The position numbers and the translations under genes were made by a program. DNA of 64,000 nt from NCBI GenBank assembly GCA_944990035.1, contig CALYLX010000097.1:1-64000 (forward strand), in the 5' to 3' direction. Each line of letters starts with the position of its first letter. Position 1 is the first letter of the stretch. Origin of the DNA: Clitopilus passeckerianus. Its lineage: Eukaryota > Basidiomycota > Agaricomycetes > Agaricales > Entolomataceae. The notes below the pieces were generated by a model, which was not told where the DNA came from, did not search any database, and worked only from the letters and a program-made list of their open reading frames with translations. Positions 1 to 10,943 of this stretch are shown one piece after another.

Positions 1-391
1 TCGACTCAAGCGCATCAAGGTAGCAGCTGTTCGCAATGATCGGCTAGGAAGTGCTAGAAGGCAACCACACGAAAGCCACAAACATGAGGTCTCGGCTCCC
101 CGGGGTGGCGATATTGTAACGGTACTGACTATGGGTAAACGTGGCAAGGGCTTTCAAGTCTTTGGTGAGTTTTGCGTGGTACACGGTCGATCGAGACGGA
201 GGACACGGATCGGCATTCGGATAGTTTCCACCTGAAGGATCGTCGAAATGTCTTTATTTGGGCAAACCTGGCAAGGTACAAAAATTACAATAGTTTTGAG
301 GATGTTCATGAGAACGAAGATAGCACAACACGATAGCACGTAAAGCAAGTAAGAGATAATTACAAGGCAGGAAAACAAATGCGAATCTATC

Positions 392-1563
392 TTATCCCCA
401 CCTAGTAGATCCACTCTCGCGGTTTGAGCTGCTACTTGCATACGAAGATCGACCATGATTGCCACCACCTCCCATTGGTTCCGAACCGTAAGGTTGGAAC
501 CGACTCTTCCTTCCGAGAGCAGTACCGGCTGATTTCTCGCCGCTTCGGTTTTTGGACGATGAGGAGGTGAAGTCGATTTGTGAACGTTTTCCGGGGCTTG
601 GGTGCTGGCTTGTTGTTCGTATCGGGTTTTCTGGGCTGTAGCTTTGGGAGTCGTGGAATCCGTGGAGTGGTGTTGGCATTTTTTGGAGAAGAAGGAGAGA
701 GCAGTAGGAGAGGCAAGGTGAGAAGTGCGTTCTCAAAAGTAAATTTGAAAACGTACCAATTTTATCTGCGAACCAATTTTCCTGGACGTTATCTGATCCC
801 AGATATGTTTCGGGAAATTCGTCGTCCGCTCGTCTACGTCGACAAAATCCACCAACTGGGCGTAGAGGTGTGGGTTTCGAAAGGAACGGTTTGACATCAA
901 TGTGTCGTTGAAATGCCTGGGATTTTGTAGGTCCTTCTTGAGTGTGGAATTGAGTGAGCTTGGTCTAGGCGGGATTTGTGAGCGAGGGTATCAGGGCGAG
1001 GATTGGTGCAAACACTCACGAGTAAAGCGGGATCTGGGGCTTCAGTCGACTCAGGCGGAATACCCCAATCTTCGAGGCCAGGTATAGGAGGAGGTCGTAG
1101 AGCGGTTCTTATCCTTGCTAGCTCATCCCGAGGTTCATCGAGAGTCATTTCTTGGAATTCTTGGGTGCCAGATTGGTCGTCGGGTTGCCGAGACGTCGAA
1201 GCCGTAGCCTGTTCGTCTCTTCGTTGAGGTGTGCACGGACATGTCCTTTATGCGGCTGCAGCGGGTTTCTTGATGATAACTTGTGATTTGTTCACCGAAC
1301 GTCTGGCTATTTTTCGGAAAGGATCAGGCTTTTATAATGACGGTGAGAGTCAATTGTAGCTCACGTTCTGCAGAGGCATTCGTTCGCGAGTTCAGTGATT
1401 TATCCTACCGAGGCAGAAACGACAGCCAGCAAAGAGGGAAACAGGAGGAATCAGGACTGCAGTTAAGCCTCTCACATGCGTTCTAAATGTCCTTGAGGAG
1501 GGTTGTGGTTCGGAATCGCTGTGCGATTCATCGTCGTATTCAACAAGACCTATTGGTGCTCAT
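392..1563 (-). CDS. HCNGP/SAP30BP-like nuclear protein, frame broken several times
   Basis: Known role of the family: HCNGP (SAP30BP) proteins are small nuclear regulators tied to transcription and splicing. Seen in order on the minus strand: an acidic start ([16 protein letters not shown]) after ATG at 1563; [15 protein letters not shown] near 1250-1205; [15 protein letters not shown] near 1085-1040; an intron after DPALL; then [33 protein letters not shown] and a tail [15 protein letters not shown]...RWG, stop 392-394. This covers the whole family length. The pieces lie in different frames: about six small deletions (near 1553, 1250, 1152, 940, 797 and 594) separate them, most beside homopolymers. 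Residues between the breaks are strongly conserved, so either the breaks are sequence errors or the gene died very recently. It is divergent from GPI8 (155 bp between ATGs). Identity is firm; functional state is not. Confidence 0.8.
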
Positions 1564-1717
1564 AAGTCAGAAATCTCATGCGAAGCCGCCGACAACGTAC
1601 CGTTCATAGCCAAAGTACCGAGTTGATCGTGACCGTTCGCGTCAAAGCTTGAGATTGAGGAAATTCTGAACTCCGCCTCTCTCCAGTCTCCAGCTCGACG
1701 TCGGACGCGGCAGCCCA

Positions 1718-3238
1718 ATGTTGCTGCCTTCACTGCTTCATTTATACCTATTCATCTCCAGCTGGTTCTTGGGGATATTTGCCACAGATGGCGGGCAAGA
1801 AGAGGCAGTCAAGAATTTCTTCAACAAGCTAATGCAAATGATGGCGCTGCTGGCGGGTCGACACATACGAATAACTGGGCGGTGTTAGTTTGTGCTTCGA
1901 GATATTGGTTCAATTATAGGGTATGTCTATGCCGCTTTAGTAGGGTTTCAGTATTTATGGAGTTGTTTCAGCATATGGCGAATGCACTTGGAATGTGAGG
2001 ACCCTGACCACTGCAAACCCCTGACCTCACTAATCAACCTGTAGGTATCGAACCGTAAACGGCTTGGAATCCCAGACTCGAACATCATCCTCATGCTTGC
2101 AGATGATGTCGCATGCAACACCCGTAACAAGTTCGCCGGCACCGTTTATGCCAATCCAGGCCGTATGCTTGATTTGTACGGCGAGAATATTGAGGTGGAC
2201 TACCGCGGTTATGACGTTACTGTAGAGAACTTCATTCGGGTGCTTACTGGTAAGTCTGAAAAGATTTCATGAGCTGTAATGCTATCTCTAATGACTATGT
2301 TGGATTAGGTCGTCATGAGTCCTCAGTCCCTCGTTCAAAGCGTTTGCTATCAGACGATAGGTCCAACATCTTCGTGTACATGACTGGGCATGGCGGCAAC
2401 GAGTTCCTGAAGTTTCAGGATAATGAAGAAATAAGCGCCTTTGACATTGCCGATGCTTTCGAGCAAATGTACCAGAAGAAGAGGTCGGTCAGCTTATCCT
2501 TTCTCCCTGTTCATCTTTCTGAATACCGCTTCCTGTTCAGATACAATGAGATCTTCTTTATGATTGATACCTGCCAGGCCAATACCATGTACTCCAAATT
2601 CTACTCTCCGAATATCCTTGCCACCGGATCCTCAGAGCTGGGAGAGAATTCATACTCGGTACCTCCGTGTTTTCCCATCCACGTCCTGCGCTCATGGCTC
2701 TCTTCAGCATTCCAATTCCAACGACCACGACCTCGGCGTGTCTCTCATTGACGCCTACACTCACTATGTCCTGGAATACATGGAAGGCATCAACAAGACA
2801 AGCCACCTGACTATGGCTGACCTGGTACGTGATTCAGTGCCTTTTTCAAGCAACTTGCTAAGCCTGCTCTGCCCTTAGTTCGACACATATGACCCGGTCA
2901 AAATCAAATCACATCCTGGCATCCGCAGCGACCTGTTCAGACGACCACTGTCAAGTGCACGCATAACCGACTTTTTCGGGAGCGTAGCTCAGGTCGAAGT
3001 CACCTCAAGTCCACCTGATCATCCACCGTCGTCAATTGACTCCGATACCCCCGACCTAGCCTCTTCTAGCTCAGGAGAAGGTCCGGCAGCACAATCACCA
3101 CCGCAGCCAGGAGTAACTCAACCGTCACCAATTCAGAATCGGGGTGCGGAATTGAATTCGCCCCGTTGGAGAGCTCGAACGTGGGGTTCACTGGGAGTGC
3201 TGGGATTCCTAATTGTGTTTGTTTCTACAAGGACTTGA
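1718..3238 (+). CDS. GPI8: GPI-anchor transamidase catalytic subunit GPI8/PIG-K
   Basis: C13-family cysteine peptidase that cleaves the C-terminal signal of precursor proteins and attaches the GPI anchor in the ER membrane. ATG 1718 opens a hydrophobic signal peptide ([16 protein letters not shown]). Then come [46 protein letters not shown], the catalytic His in [17 protein letters not shown], the catalytic Cys in [16 protein letters not shown], and [27 protein letters not shown] Ser/Pro-rich stretch and a C-terminal membrane helix ([15 protein letters not shown]) end at TGA 3236-3238. At least five short introns. Two frame breaks: one between the signal peptide and THTNNW, and one at about 2055-2062, where YRTVK-RLG needs one more A in a run of A. 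The gene is essential in yeast, so these are more likely sequencing errors than inactivation. Confidence 0.88.
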
Positions 3239-3638
3239 TATTTCCGAATGCGGCTCACCACCTTAGCGAACATAGCCTTTGTTGTAACAACAGCTTAATT
3301 CAATTCAATTTCCTTATTACTTGCAGCCCAAGCGATTCCGGATCGTGTTCCACAGGCGGTAATTAATCGACGAGTCACACCAGCAATACAAAAGCCTGGC
3401 CTTTGGTGTCGTCTTTCATAGGAGCTCGTTATTCCGATCGGGACATACAATTGACTTTCAAATGACTCAATTGCAAGCCATTCGAAGCCTAACCGTAGCC
3501 AGGCCAAAATGATTCTGCCTCCGCGCACTCGCTCCGCCAATGATGTTCCGATCCGTGATCTAAGACCGTGACTGGAGCAGTCTGAGGTGTATTCGACGTC
3601 ATCGGGTGCCCCTCTAGCCCTTGCCCTGCCGAGGAAGG

Positions 3639-3647
3639 TATATAAAA
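3639..3647 (+). promoter_or_regulatory. TATA box of the metallothionein gene
   Basis: The string tatataaaa lies 100 bp before the metallothionein ATG and is followed by a pyrimidine-rich leader, so transcription probably starts near 3670. A strong TATA box fits a highly inducible small stress gene. I could not identify a metal-response element with confidence. Confidence 0.6.
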
Positions 3648-3746
3648 TCCCTGCTGGAGTGTCTCATTGAGTTCTTCAGTCTTCATTCAACGCTTGATTA
3701 GACCCCCTCAGCTGAATTGAAACTCCCTAACAAGAAGACAGACGCG

Positions 3747-4048
3747 ATGGCAACTGATTGTACTTGTCAGACTAATTGCGGGTGAGTGGGTTTTGTTTGT
3801 CGAAGACCGGGAGGGTGTTGACGTGTGCCTGCGTTAGCGCTTGCGGCCCTCAGGGAACTGGTTGTGCGTGCCCTAAGGGGAAGTGCAACTGTAATAACTG
3901 CGGGAACAAGAAGCATACTGAGAACGTGAGTTATGGCAAATGTATCTCGTCTTCATGGTGCTAATTTTGCTTGGGAATGTAGTGCACTTGCGGTGGTTCG
4001 GGCGACAAGTGCGGCTGCACTACTAGCGACAAGGCTTGCAACTGTTGA
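3747..4048 (+). CDS. Metallothionein, 62 aa, three exons
   Basis: Small cytosolic metal-thiolate protein, expected to bind Cu, Zn or Cd. Exons 3747-3781, 3838-3925 and 3983-4048 join in phase with clean GTGAGT donors and TAG acceptors; stop TGA 4046-4048. The product has 15 Cys in 62 residues, at 5,7,11,14,21,23,28,30,33,42,44,51,53,60,62, mostly as C-x-C pairs (CTC, CAC, CNC, CTC, CGC, CNC). It is rich in Gly, Lys, Asn and Thr and has no aromatic residue, as metallothioneins require. One His lies in the linker (KKHTEN) between an N-terminal nine-Cys block and a C-terminal six-Cys block, which suggests two clusters. An AATAAA lies near 4199. The gene is too short and too split to be found by simple ORF scanning. 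Metal preference cannot be read from sequence. Confidence 0.9.
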
Positions 4049-5654
4049 ATACTCAATTTTGCATCATGAAATTATGATCACTATGGACATCCTGGTCCTA
4101 TTCTACTCAACCCCATGTAATTCTATCGATGTACAATTAACTTCATGCAATCATTATCTTCAAATGGTTTGATTCGCCCCCAAGGTCCTTAGACTTTCAA
4201 TAAATGTTACACTGAGTTCATTTCCTGACTGCATTGATGGTCGGACTGTCAAACAGGCGAGTTTTGCAGAGAGGCAGTTCAGACCAATTAACGTCGTCGC
4301 GAAAACATGAGCAAGCCACAATCAGATCTACTCCTCTTAACTTTAAGATACATTCCTCGGACCCAGCAGAAAGTTTAAAGCTGGATGTGTTTTGAGCAGC
4401 ATGATTCAACCCCAGAACGCGCCCAAGCAATTCTGCTGATCAAGGTATCAAACGGCGTCCGGAAGGAACCGGCGGCAGTCCTGGAGGTCAGGATCGGGCG
4501 CCTGTCGAGCTCCAACTCATGATGTACGCCCAAGATTCTCCAACGAATGTTCCCAAAAGTCCGTCGGTCGTGCTATTCTATCTCAGTTCGAAGAAGTCGA
4601 TCATACCACCTTCCAGCCTTGCCAGTTCTTTCTGCTCTGCCATGGGCGGCCATCAATGATCATCGGCTGATCACCCACTGGTTTTCGGCCTTCAAAACGA
4701 AGGTTAGCTGGCATGTGCTCTTTATCGACTATCATCCTCATGAAATCATTCGGTCCCAGCTCATTGGTTTGACTTATGCAATCTGTCAACTCAACTGGCA
4801 CAATCACAATCATGTTTTCCTCGAAGCTAACTGAACGGGTATGGTCTCATCACGCTGAATTGCCAGGGTTTGAGCAGATGACCCAGGCGTTGCGGAGCTA
4901 GCACAATTTTACCGGGGTAAGGTGGAGTTAAGATGATGCTGGAGCTGCTGGCTTCTAAGTACCTGGATCTTTGCCGACTAGAACACCTCCCCAGTGTCCC
5001 AGCCACCCGGCGGTCTCGTTGGTTCTTGTCGACTGCGTAACAGAAGGGACTTCCCGGTTCCTCCCAAAAACAACGTAAATTTGCAAATTACCCTTGATTT
5101 TCTCTCGACGATTTTCTCGTGATTTCCCAAAACTGCATTGAATTCGAAGTCTCCAGCCCTCACCATCCTTTTAGGCCATGCTCTGATGCCCGGTCATCCT
5201 CCCCGAGTCATAATCTCCCTGACAGAACACCTAGTGTGGTGCCGGCCTCCAACAGGCGGGCTAGCCACTGAGCCCATGCTTATCGATTGTGAACCCTCCG
5301 GTATCATCTGAAGGAGGAGGCGAAGCACCGAGGCGGTGATTCATCCGCAAAGATTTAACATACAAGTAAGAGGTATGACGTCCGAAACTCCAGGTGGCAA
5401 GCTTCCGTCAAGGAACATTTCTCCATCGAGACCTGGGTATTCAGAACCTGTCAAAATGCATGAAACACCGCCAAAGCACGCTGATCTTTATATATACCCC
5501 GCTTGGTTCGATTCGTGGAGATTTTCTTCTTCATGTATTGAACGTCCTCTGCGCTCTCCTCGACGGTGTCGAATCGGATTCCTTAGAACACGCTCTTCTG
5601 GAACGGCTTCAAAACTACTACACGCTGGCGAACTGTAAAGGGTAGCTGTTGAGC
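4049..5654. other. Intergenic, no gene recognised
   Basis: After the metallothionein 3' end I see only short open frames without domain signals, on either strand. No tRNA, repeat or transposon terminus was recognised. It also holds the promoter of the downstream membrane-protein gene. Confidence 0.5.
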
Positions 5655-7016
5655 ATGCTTATCATCGCGCCTGACGCCTCATTGGACCCTTACCACGATA
5701 ACTTGTATCAGTGAGTTCACGCTCCACTCAATTCGGACGCTGGCTAATGATCGTTCATGGATAAGATTTGAAACGAATGTGGGTTCATATTCACTTCTGT
5801 GTGCTTCTTCAGCTGACGATGGGCCAACAACAGTGCGTCGCATTCGCAGGGTTTACAGTGCTAGTATGGGACCATATTGTCACCTTCCATGACGAGATAG
5901 AATATATTTGGAAGGGGGATAAAGACTGAGTACGTGCTTCGATCTCTATACCCAAGCCAAATTCTAACATCCTACTCAAAGTCGTATGGCTTTTTCTGAT
6001 TGTACGACCATTGGCATTCCATCTATCATCGACGAGAACATGCACTCATTTCGACTTCAGAATCGCTACATAACACCATTTGGCTTTGTGCTGAACTTCT
6101 TCGGTACGACCTACATTCTGATGCAGATATTCATTTGCTAATCTTTAACCGCCACCAGCGTACCTCTCCCCGTGGTGGACACCAGAGAGATGTCGCAGGT
6201 TCGTCCAATATGAGGGTGCCATGACCGTGGTGGGAATAGAAATTGTCGGTAAGCCCACCTCTTGTCCGTGTCGCATCCTTCCCAGCTGAATTCGCATCCA
6301 TAGCCTTAATGATGTTGATTCGCATTCGGGGCCTCTACTATCACCAACCCTGGGTACAGTGGTTTCTGGGAGGTGTCTTTGCAATCATGACTGCTGTCAA
6401 CGCCTATCTAATGTCGAGGACGACAAGTGAGTATTTCCTCTAGAATATTTTGAGAGATTATTCTAATTGTTACATTCCTCAGATGTGCCACATTTACCTG
6501 ACTCCGGGGTAACGGGTTGCTCAATGCTCTTCGATCCTAAAATGTGCGTTGTGATCTGCAGTGATTTAGACTGTGCCGTACTAACCTCGCATGCAGAAGC
6601 GCTTTAGCGTCGTCGTCCGCGTGGCTCCCTCTGCTCTACGACACCATCGTCTTTTCCTTCACGTTCTGGAAGACATATCCCCCATCCGAAAACGAGAACC
6701 ATCATACATCGCAAAAGGCTATTTGAGGATGGCTTGCTATATTACAGCGTTATCGTCAGCATCACTCTGGTGCTCACCATAATGATTGCGGTCGCACCTG
6801 ACGGTATCAAGAATATAACCGCACAGTGAGTATTCGGTGTCTCGACGGGCGAATCATAACTAACGAATTCATAGGTTTGAGCTACTATTGACGGCAAGTT
6901 GCTCCACACTCATGTACGGGCAAATGCTGATGATCAAAACGTTTACAGGTCGCCATGATGTCAGAATAACACTAAATCTTCGTAAATCGGTCCACAAGCA
7001 AGAGAAGGCCTCATGA
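5655..7016 (+). CDS. DUF6533 family multi-pass membrane protein
   Basis: Large basidiomycete family of unknown function with about seven membrane helices. Seen: a start near 5655 (MLIIAPDASLDPYHDNLY), then the DUF6533 signature VLVWDHIVTFHDEIEYIWKG, a helix VWLFLIVRPLAFHLSS, then FVQYEGAMTVVGIEIV, LMMLIRIRGLYYHQPWVQ, WFLGGVFAIMTAVNAYLMS, a cytosolic-looking segment SSAWLPLLYDTIVFSFTFWK, and a late helix GLLYYSVIVSITLVLTIMIA. Six or more short introns. Frame breaks at 6675-6684 (C run), 6711-6720 (A run) and 6961-6968 interrupt an otherwise regular sequence; two early junctions (near 5719 and 5929) also need one extra base. The 3' end is uncertain: the best frame stops at 7014-7016, but coding-like sequence follows to about 7260. 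Confidence 0.75.
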
Positions 7017-7536
7017 TCCAAGATAAGCTCTTCGAGGACATCGGTCATGACTGGCCTCCACAATTCCCAAATGCTATTCACGCCCTCGAGGCACATCGCT
7101 CTCCTGAAGAATCCCAAGCATCATCCTTTGCAAGTCCTGCAAATATTCTAATACCCAGAGCTTTGGTGACACGGCCGATAAATGGGAACGTCATCAACAT
7201 GCACCTACATCGACCAATACCCCAGCGTCACCGGCAGGAACAAAGACCAGAGGAGATTGCTTAATTTAACGCCCGCTATGTACTCTTAATCTGATTTGTA
7301 TTCTATAGTAACGATTGTAATGCCACACAACTTTGAAAACCACCACCTATTGGCTTAGGATCTGGATTGGGCATTGTTGGCCTTGGTGGGGTGCTAGCGG
7401 AGCTAATTGAACTCGGGGCCAGGAAGTCTCTTTGGCAGATTGAGTCAGGACGGAAGGGAGCCGAAGGAAATCATATAAAAAGAACGACTAGCGCCATATC
7501 GTGCCCACCCAACGAATCGGCCTGACCATAATCAAC

Positions 7537-8272
7537 ATGTTAAATGAGCTCATAAGAATCTCCTGTATCGTCGCCATCTGTTACGCATGGCACATCGCCA
7601 GTTCAAATCCATCCCGGGGAAAGGGCAAGATTACCGGAAAGCGGGCGGACGTGAAGCCAACTTGGACAGACAAAATCTTCTGGATCCTTTTCCTGGATGG
7701 GTACATGGCTAAGGTGCCGGCCTCTCCAATAGTTAAACGCATGGGTGGCTCGCTGAACATTCACCTTGCAGGTTCCCTTCTGGTTACTCGGCATCGCTGA
7801 GATAGTTGCCATCCTTCGCAAGCAGCCAACCACTGTGCAAACAATTATGACGCTAAGAGCTTCAATCGGATTTCTCCTGTGTACCTTCGGAGGCTTGCTC
7901 AGGCAGTGGTCCTACGATTCGATGGGTAGCAACTTCACTTTTGTCGTAATGATCCGGGATAACCACACCCTCATCACGCATGGCCCGTATGCCTGGGTCC
8001 GACACCCGGGATACTCAGCGGGAGTCCTTTTGCAATTGGGTGCGTGGATATGGCACACCTCCCCAGGTTCCTGGATGAGGGAGTCCGTTTTCGGGAAAGT
8101 GGCTTTGGCACCAATACTCGTCTGTTTATACGCAGCATTCATGGCTCGCCTGTTGGCGTTGGCCCTTCGTCGAGTACCCCTGGAAGATAGGATCCTCAAA
8201 GAGCATTTTGGGAGGGAGTGGGAAGATTACGCGAAACGTGTTCCATATCGTATCATACCTGGTGTCTTCTAG
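7537..8272 (+). CDS. Isoprenylcysteine carboxyl methyltransferase-like protein, copy 1
   Basis: STE14/ICMT-type integral membrane methyltransferase. Characterised members methylate the C-terminal prenylcysteine of CaaX proteins in the ER using S-adenosylmethionine. Two exons, 7537-7713 and 7772-8272, give 225 aa with no frame break. The N-terminal half is hydrophobic (ISCIVAICYAWHIA, VPFWLLGIAEIVAIL). The C-terminal catalytic part has the family signatures DNHTLITHGPYAWVRHPGYS and the acidic-aromatic tail EDRILKEHFGREWEDYAKRV. The ATG at 7537 opens the first membrane helix; an in-frame GTG at 7501 is not needed. A tandem relative follows 197 bp downstream. The true substrate of this expanded fungal group is unknown. 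Confidence 0.82.
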
Positions 8273-8469
8273 CTTTGTAGTACTTTCCGCTCCGAGTAAT
8301 GTCATCTCAAGCTCTGGGGGTCTGCGTCCATTCTTGTCGGCGACCAAGATGAAAAGCGGGGGGTGAAACATTCGACATTATTGTCCAAGCACCACAAAAA
8401 CAGTCTGTCACTGATGTCCAGCAGCGCAATACCGCTTCTTCAGACCCTCGACCACACACGGGTCCCGCC

Positions 8470-9193
8470 ATGCCTTCTGGGCTGATAAAAATACTATGCA
8501 TACTACTCATGTATTGGGCATGGCATACCTCCTATACGGCCCCCCATCGAATCAACAAAAGTGAACGAACGTACCAGCTCAACTGGACGGAGAGATGGAT
8601 TGGGCCCGCCCTGCGGCAGGGCCTCCTAATAAAGGTATTCCTCATGTCCATGCTATTCACGTACCAAGATAACTAGACGTACAGAAGGGTCCATACTGTG
8701 TTATCAGCCTCGTCGAAATCATAGCCATCATCCGGGGAAGCCTAAGACGATCAGCACCAGCCTAAACGTCCAATCCGCACTCGGCTGCGCCTTGTGCCTC
8801 TTAGGAGGCTTGCTCAGAAAGTACAGCTTCAAAACACTAGGCAGAAACTTTACGTTTGACCTGATGATCAGAGAGAACCATACCCTCATCACCGAAGGCC
8901 TTTACGGCTACGTGCGCCACCCATCCTACCTTGCACTCCACTTCCTTCACATTGGAGTTGCCCTCTGGCAGACGTCACCAGGATCCTGGTTCAGGGAGTC
9001 AGGAATATTCAATAGCGTCTCGCTGGCATCTCTGTGTATTGTAGCATTTATATGGTTGATGATACATATCCTAGTTATGTTGTACTTTGGAAGGATTCCA
9101 GACGAGGAGAGGGTTTTGAAAGCTCATTTTGGGAAGGAATGGGAGGAATATACGAAGAGGGTTCAATATGCTGTGTTGCCTGGAGTATATTGA
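8470..9193 (+). CDS. Isoprenylcysteine carboxyl methyltransferase-like protein, copy 2
   Basis: Tandem paralogue of the preceding gene, same strand and similar exon plan. Exon 1 (MPSGLIKILCILLMYWAWHT) ends near 8635 at IK, the site of the intron in copy 1. Exon 2 holds PYCVISLVEIIAIIRG, GGLLRKYSFKTLGRNFTFDL, ENHTLITEGLYGYVRHPSYL and EERVLKAHFGKEWEEYTKRV, stop TGA at 9191-9193. One base seems missing at about 8746-8754 between RGSLRR and STSLNVQSALG. Its stop is only 52 bp from the stop of the convergent SDR gene. Protein divergence from copy 1 is substantial, so the duplication is not recent. Confidence 0.78.
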
Positions 9194-9245
9194 CGGATTT
9201 GATATAACATACGGTCATCGCGGAATCTTTGAGAATTCAGTATGT

Positions 9246-10336
9246 TTACCAGGCTCGATGGCCACCGTCGACGATAATGCTGAAAATATTGAGCATTGTA
9301 GACATGGAAACCGAAACAGATACTCACTCGCTTCCTGTACAAAACGTTGATGCAGAGCTCGCAAGCCAAAGAACAACGCCTGTTAGCTCATGTGGACGTC
9401 CGAGTCTGCCAAGAGGGTTTTGAGAGGACCATTCCTCCGTTAGATTAGGATGGGAGTCCAGGAATTGTTGTGTCATCCTGGATGACCCATTGTTGAGCAA
9501 ACGTTTGCATGAGGATCCAAATTACGCACTGCGTATAGATATACCCAGGACTAATGGTGTTGACACGTATGCCTTTCGGACCAAGCTCGCATGCCATCGA
9601 GCGTGCCATCTGCACCACAGCGGATTTGCTAGTGTTGTAAGCCACCCAGTGCTGGTCCTAGGTAATAGAATTGAGTTGGAGGAGTGATTCTGCCTTTGAT
9701 AAATGGGCAATTCTTACCTTATTCGCGATACCGCCGCTCATACTTGCAGTCATAATGATACTGCCTTTGTTCTCTAGTCGCGCCATTTGTCGCCCAGCTG
9801 CTTGTGCAGTGTAAAAGACCCCATCTACATTGACGTCAATGATCTATAGACCAGCGCCTTGTCAGTAGCATTCCTGTGGCCGAGCGGGTACAAACCTTCC
9901 TGAAGTCCTTCGCAGGATAGTCCAAGCACTCTGCACCAGCCAGGATACCAGCGTTGGCCACGCAGATATCAAGCCTTCCCTCTTTCTTTGCAATCTCTTC
10001 AACTAGCTTCCACATCCCCTCCTGGCTTGTAACATCTCCACTCCTATATTCCAAGCGTCCCTTCTTCGTATGTTCTTCAGAGAATAAACCGGGTAACTTG
10101 TTCGCATATTCTTGGACTTTCAGCCAAACTTGGTTCGGTTCGGCGGGTAAGTCGATGCAGTAGACGATAGCGCCAGCTTCTGCCATGGCAAGGGCCATTT
10201 CTAAACCAATCCCTCGCTGAGCGCCGGTGACGATGGCGACATGGTCAACGAGATGGAATTGGGTAAGTGCAGTTCGGACGGGCGATGAGGCGGCGAGAGC
10301 TGCTGCAACTCCTACGAGGGGTTCCTTGGGAGACAT
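9246..10336 (-). CDS. Short-chain dehydrogenase/reductase (NAD(P)-dependent)
   Basis: Classical SDR oxidoreductase. Seen: cofactor motif VTGAQRGIGLEMA near the N terminus, NAG in ICVANAGILAG, the catalytic YxxxK in VAYNTSKSAVVQM, then SPGYIYT. The last exons give QNPLGRLGRP, WLASSASTFCTGS and IIVDGGHRAW before stop 9246-9248. At least four introns fall in phase. The N-terminal half (FHLVDHVAIVTGA, CIDLPAEPNQVW) resembles the mannitol dehydrogenase/sorbose reductase-like SDR branch of fungi, but substrate cannot be assigned. Start ATG 10336 gives a short leader before the Rossmann fold. Frame is intact. Confidence 0.88.
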
Positions 10337-10943
10337 GGTGCTCTGGTTGGATAGACTTGGCCATTGGAGTCAGATGTTTAAGAACGCAAAGCGTGAGATA
10401 CCAAGGTGGTCGAAAATGGACATGACGAAGATGATCGAGAGAATCGAGAGGTGCCGCGGGCAAGGGATTACGTCGAATGATAACGTTCACGTCGTCGGTG
10501 TGGGTACGATTCCGTGCAGTAGCTCCTTCTCTCGAGTTAGGAAGTCATCACAGAACTCGCAAGTTGCTTTCCAGTGAATTGAATCAGTCTCTCAGTGCAT
10601 TCAGCAGTTGGGCCAACTAGAATTCCCTGAACCAAAAACAAATCGGGAAGAGCTCGGCGCTCAGAAGCAGACCGGGGCTCGATGATGACGAAAGAAGGAG
10701 GGCGCTTGTGATCAGCCAGCTGACAATGATGTGGATTGGATATTTCCGCGTTTTGAACGCCATCAATCGCGGCGAGGGCTGTGGCCTGGCTCAAGGATAT
10801 AGAATATGGGAACGAGAGTCTAAGTGTATAGAAGACTAGAAATACGTGTTAGAACAAATAATTACAGGATTTTCTTCCAGTCGTACTGCGATAAGAACAA
10901 AGGACGTTTTCAGAGCAGATCTACTGTTACAAGCGGGAAAAGT
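10337..10943. other. Intergenic between SDR and TSR3
   Basis: No gene is supported. A minus-strand open frame at 10537-10794 (85 codons) has no recognisable motif and no neighbouring exon, so I leave it uncalled. Confidence 0.4.
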
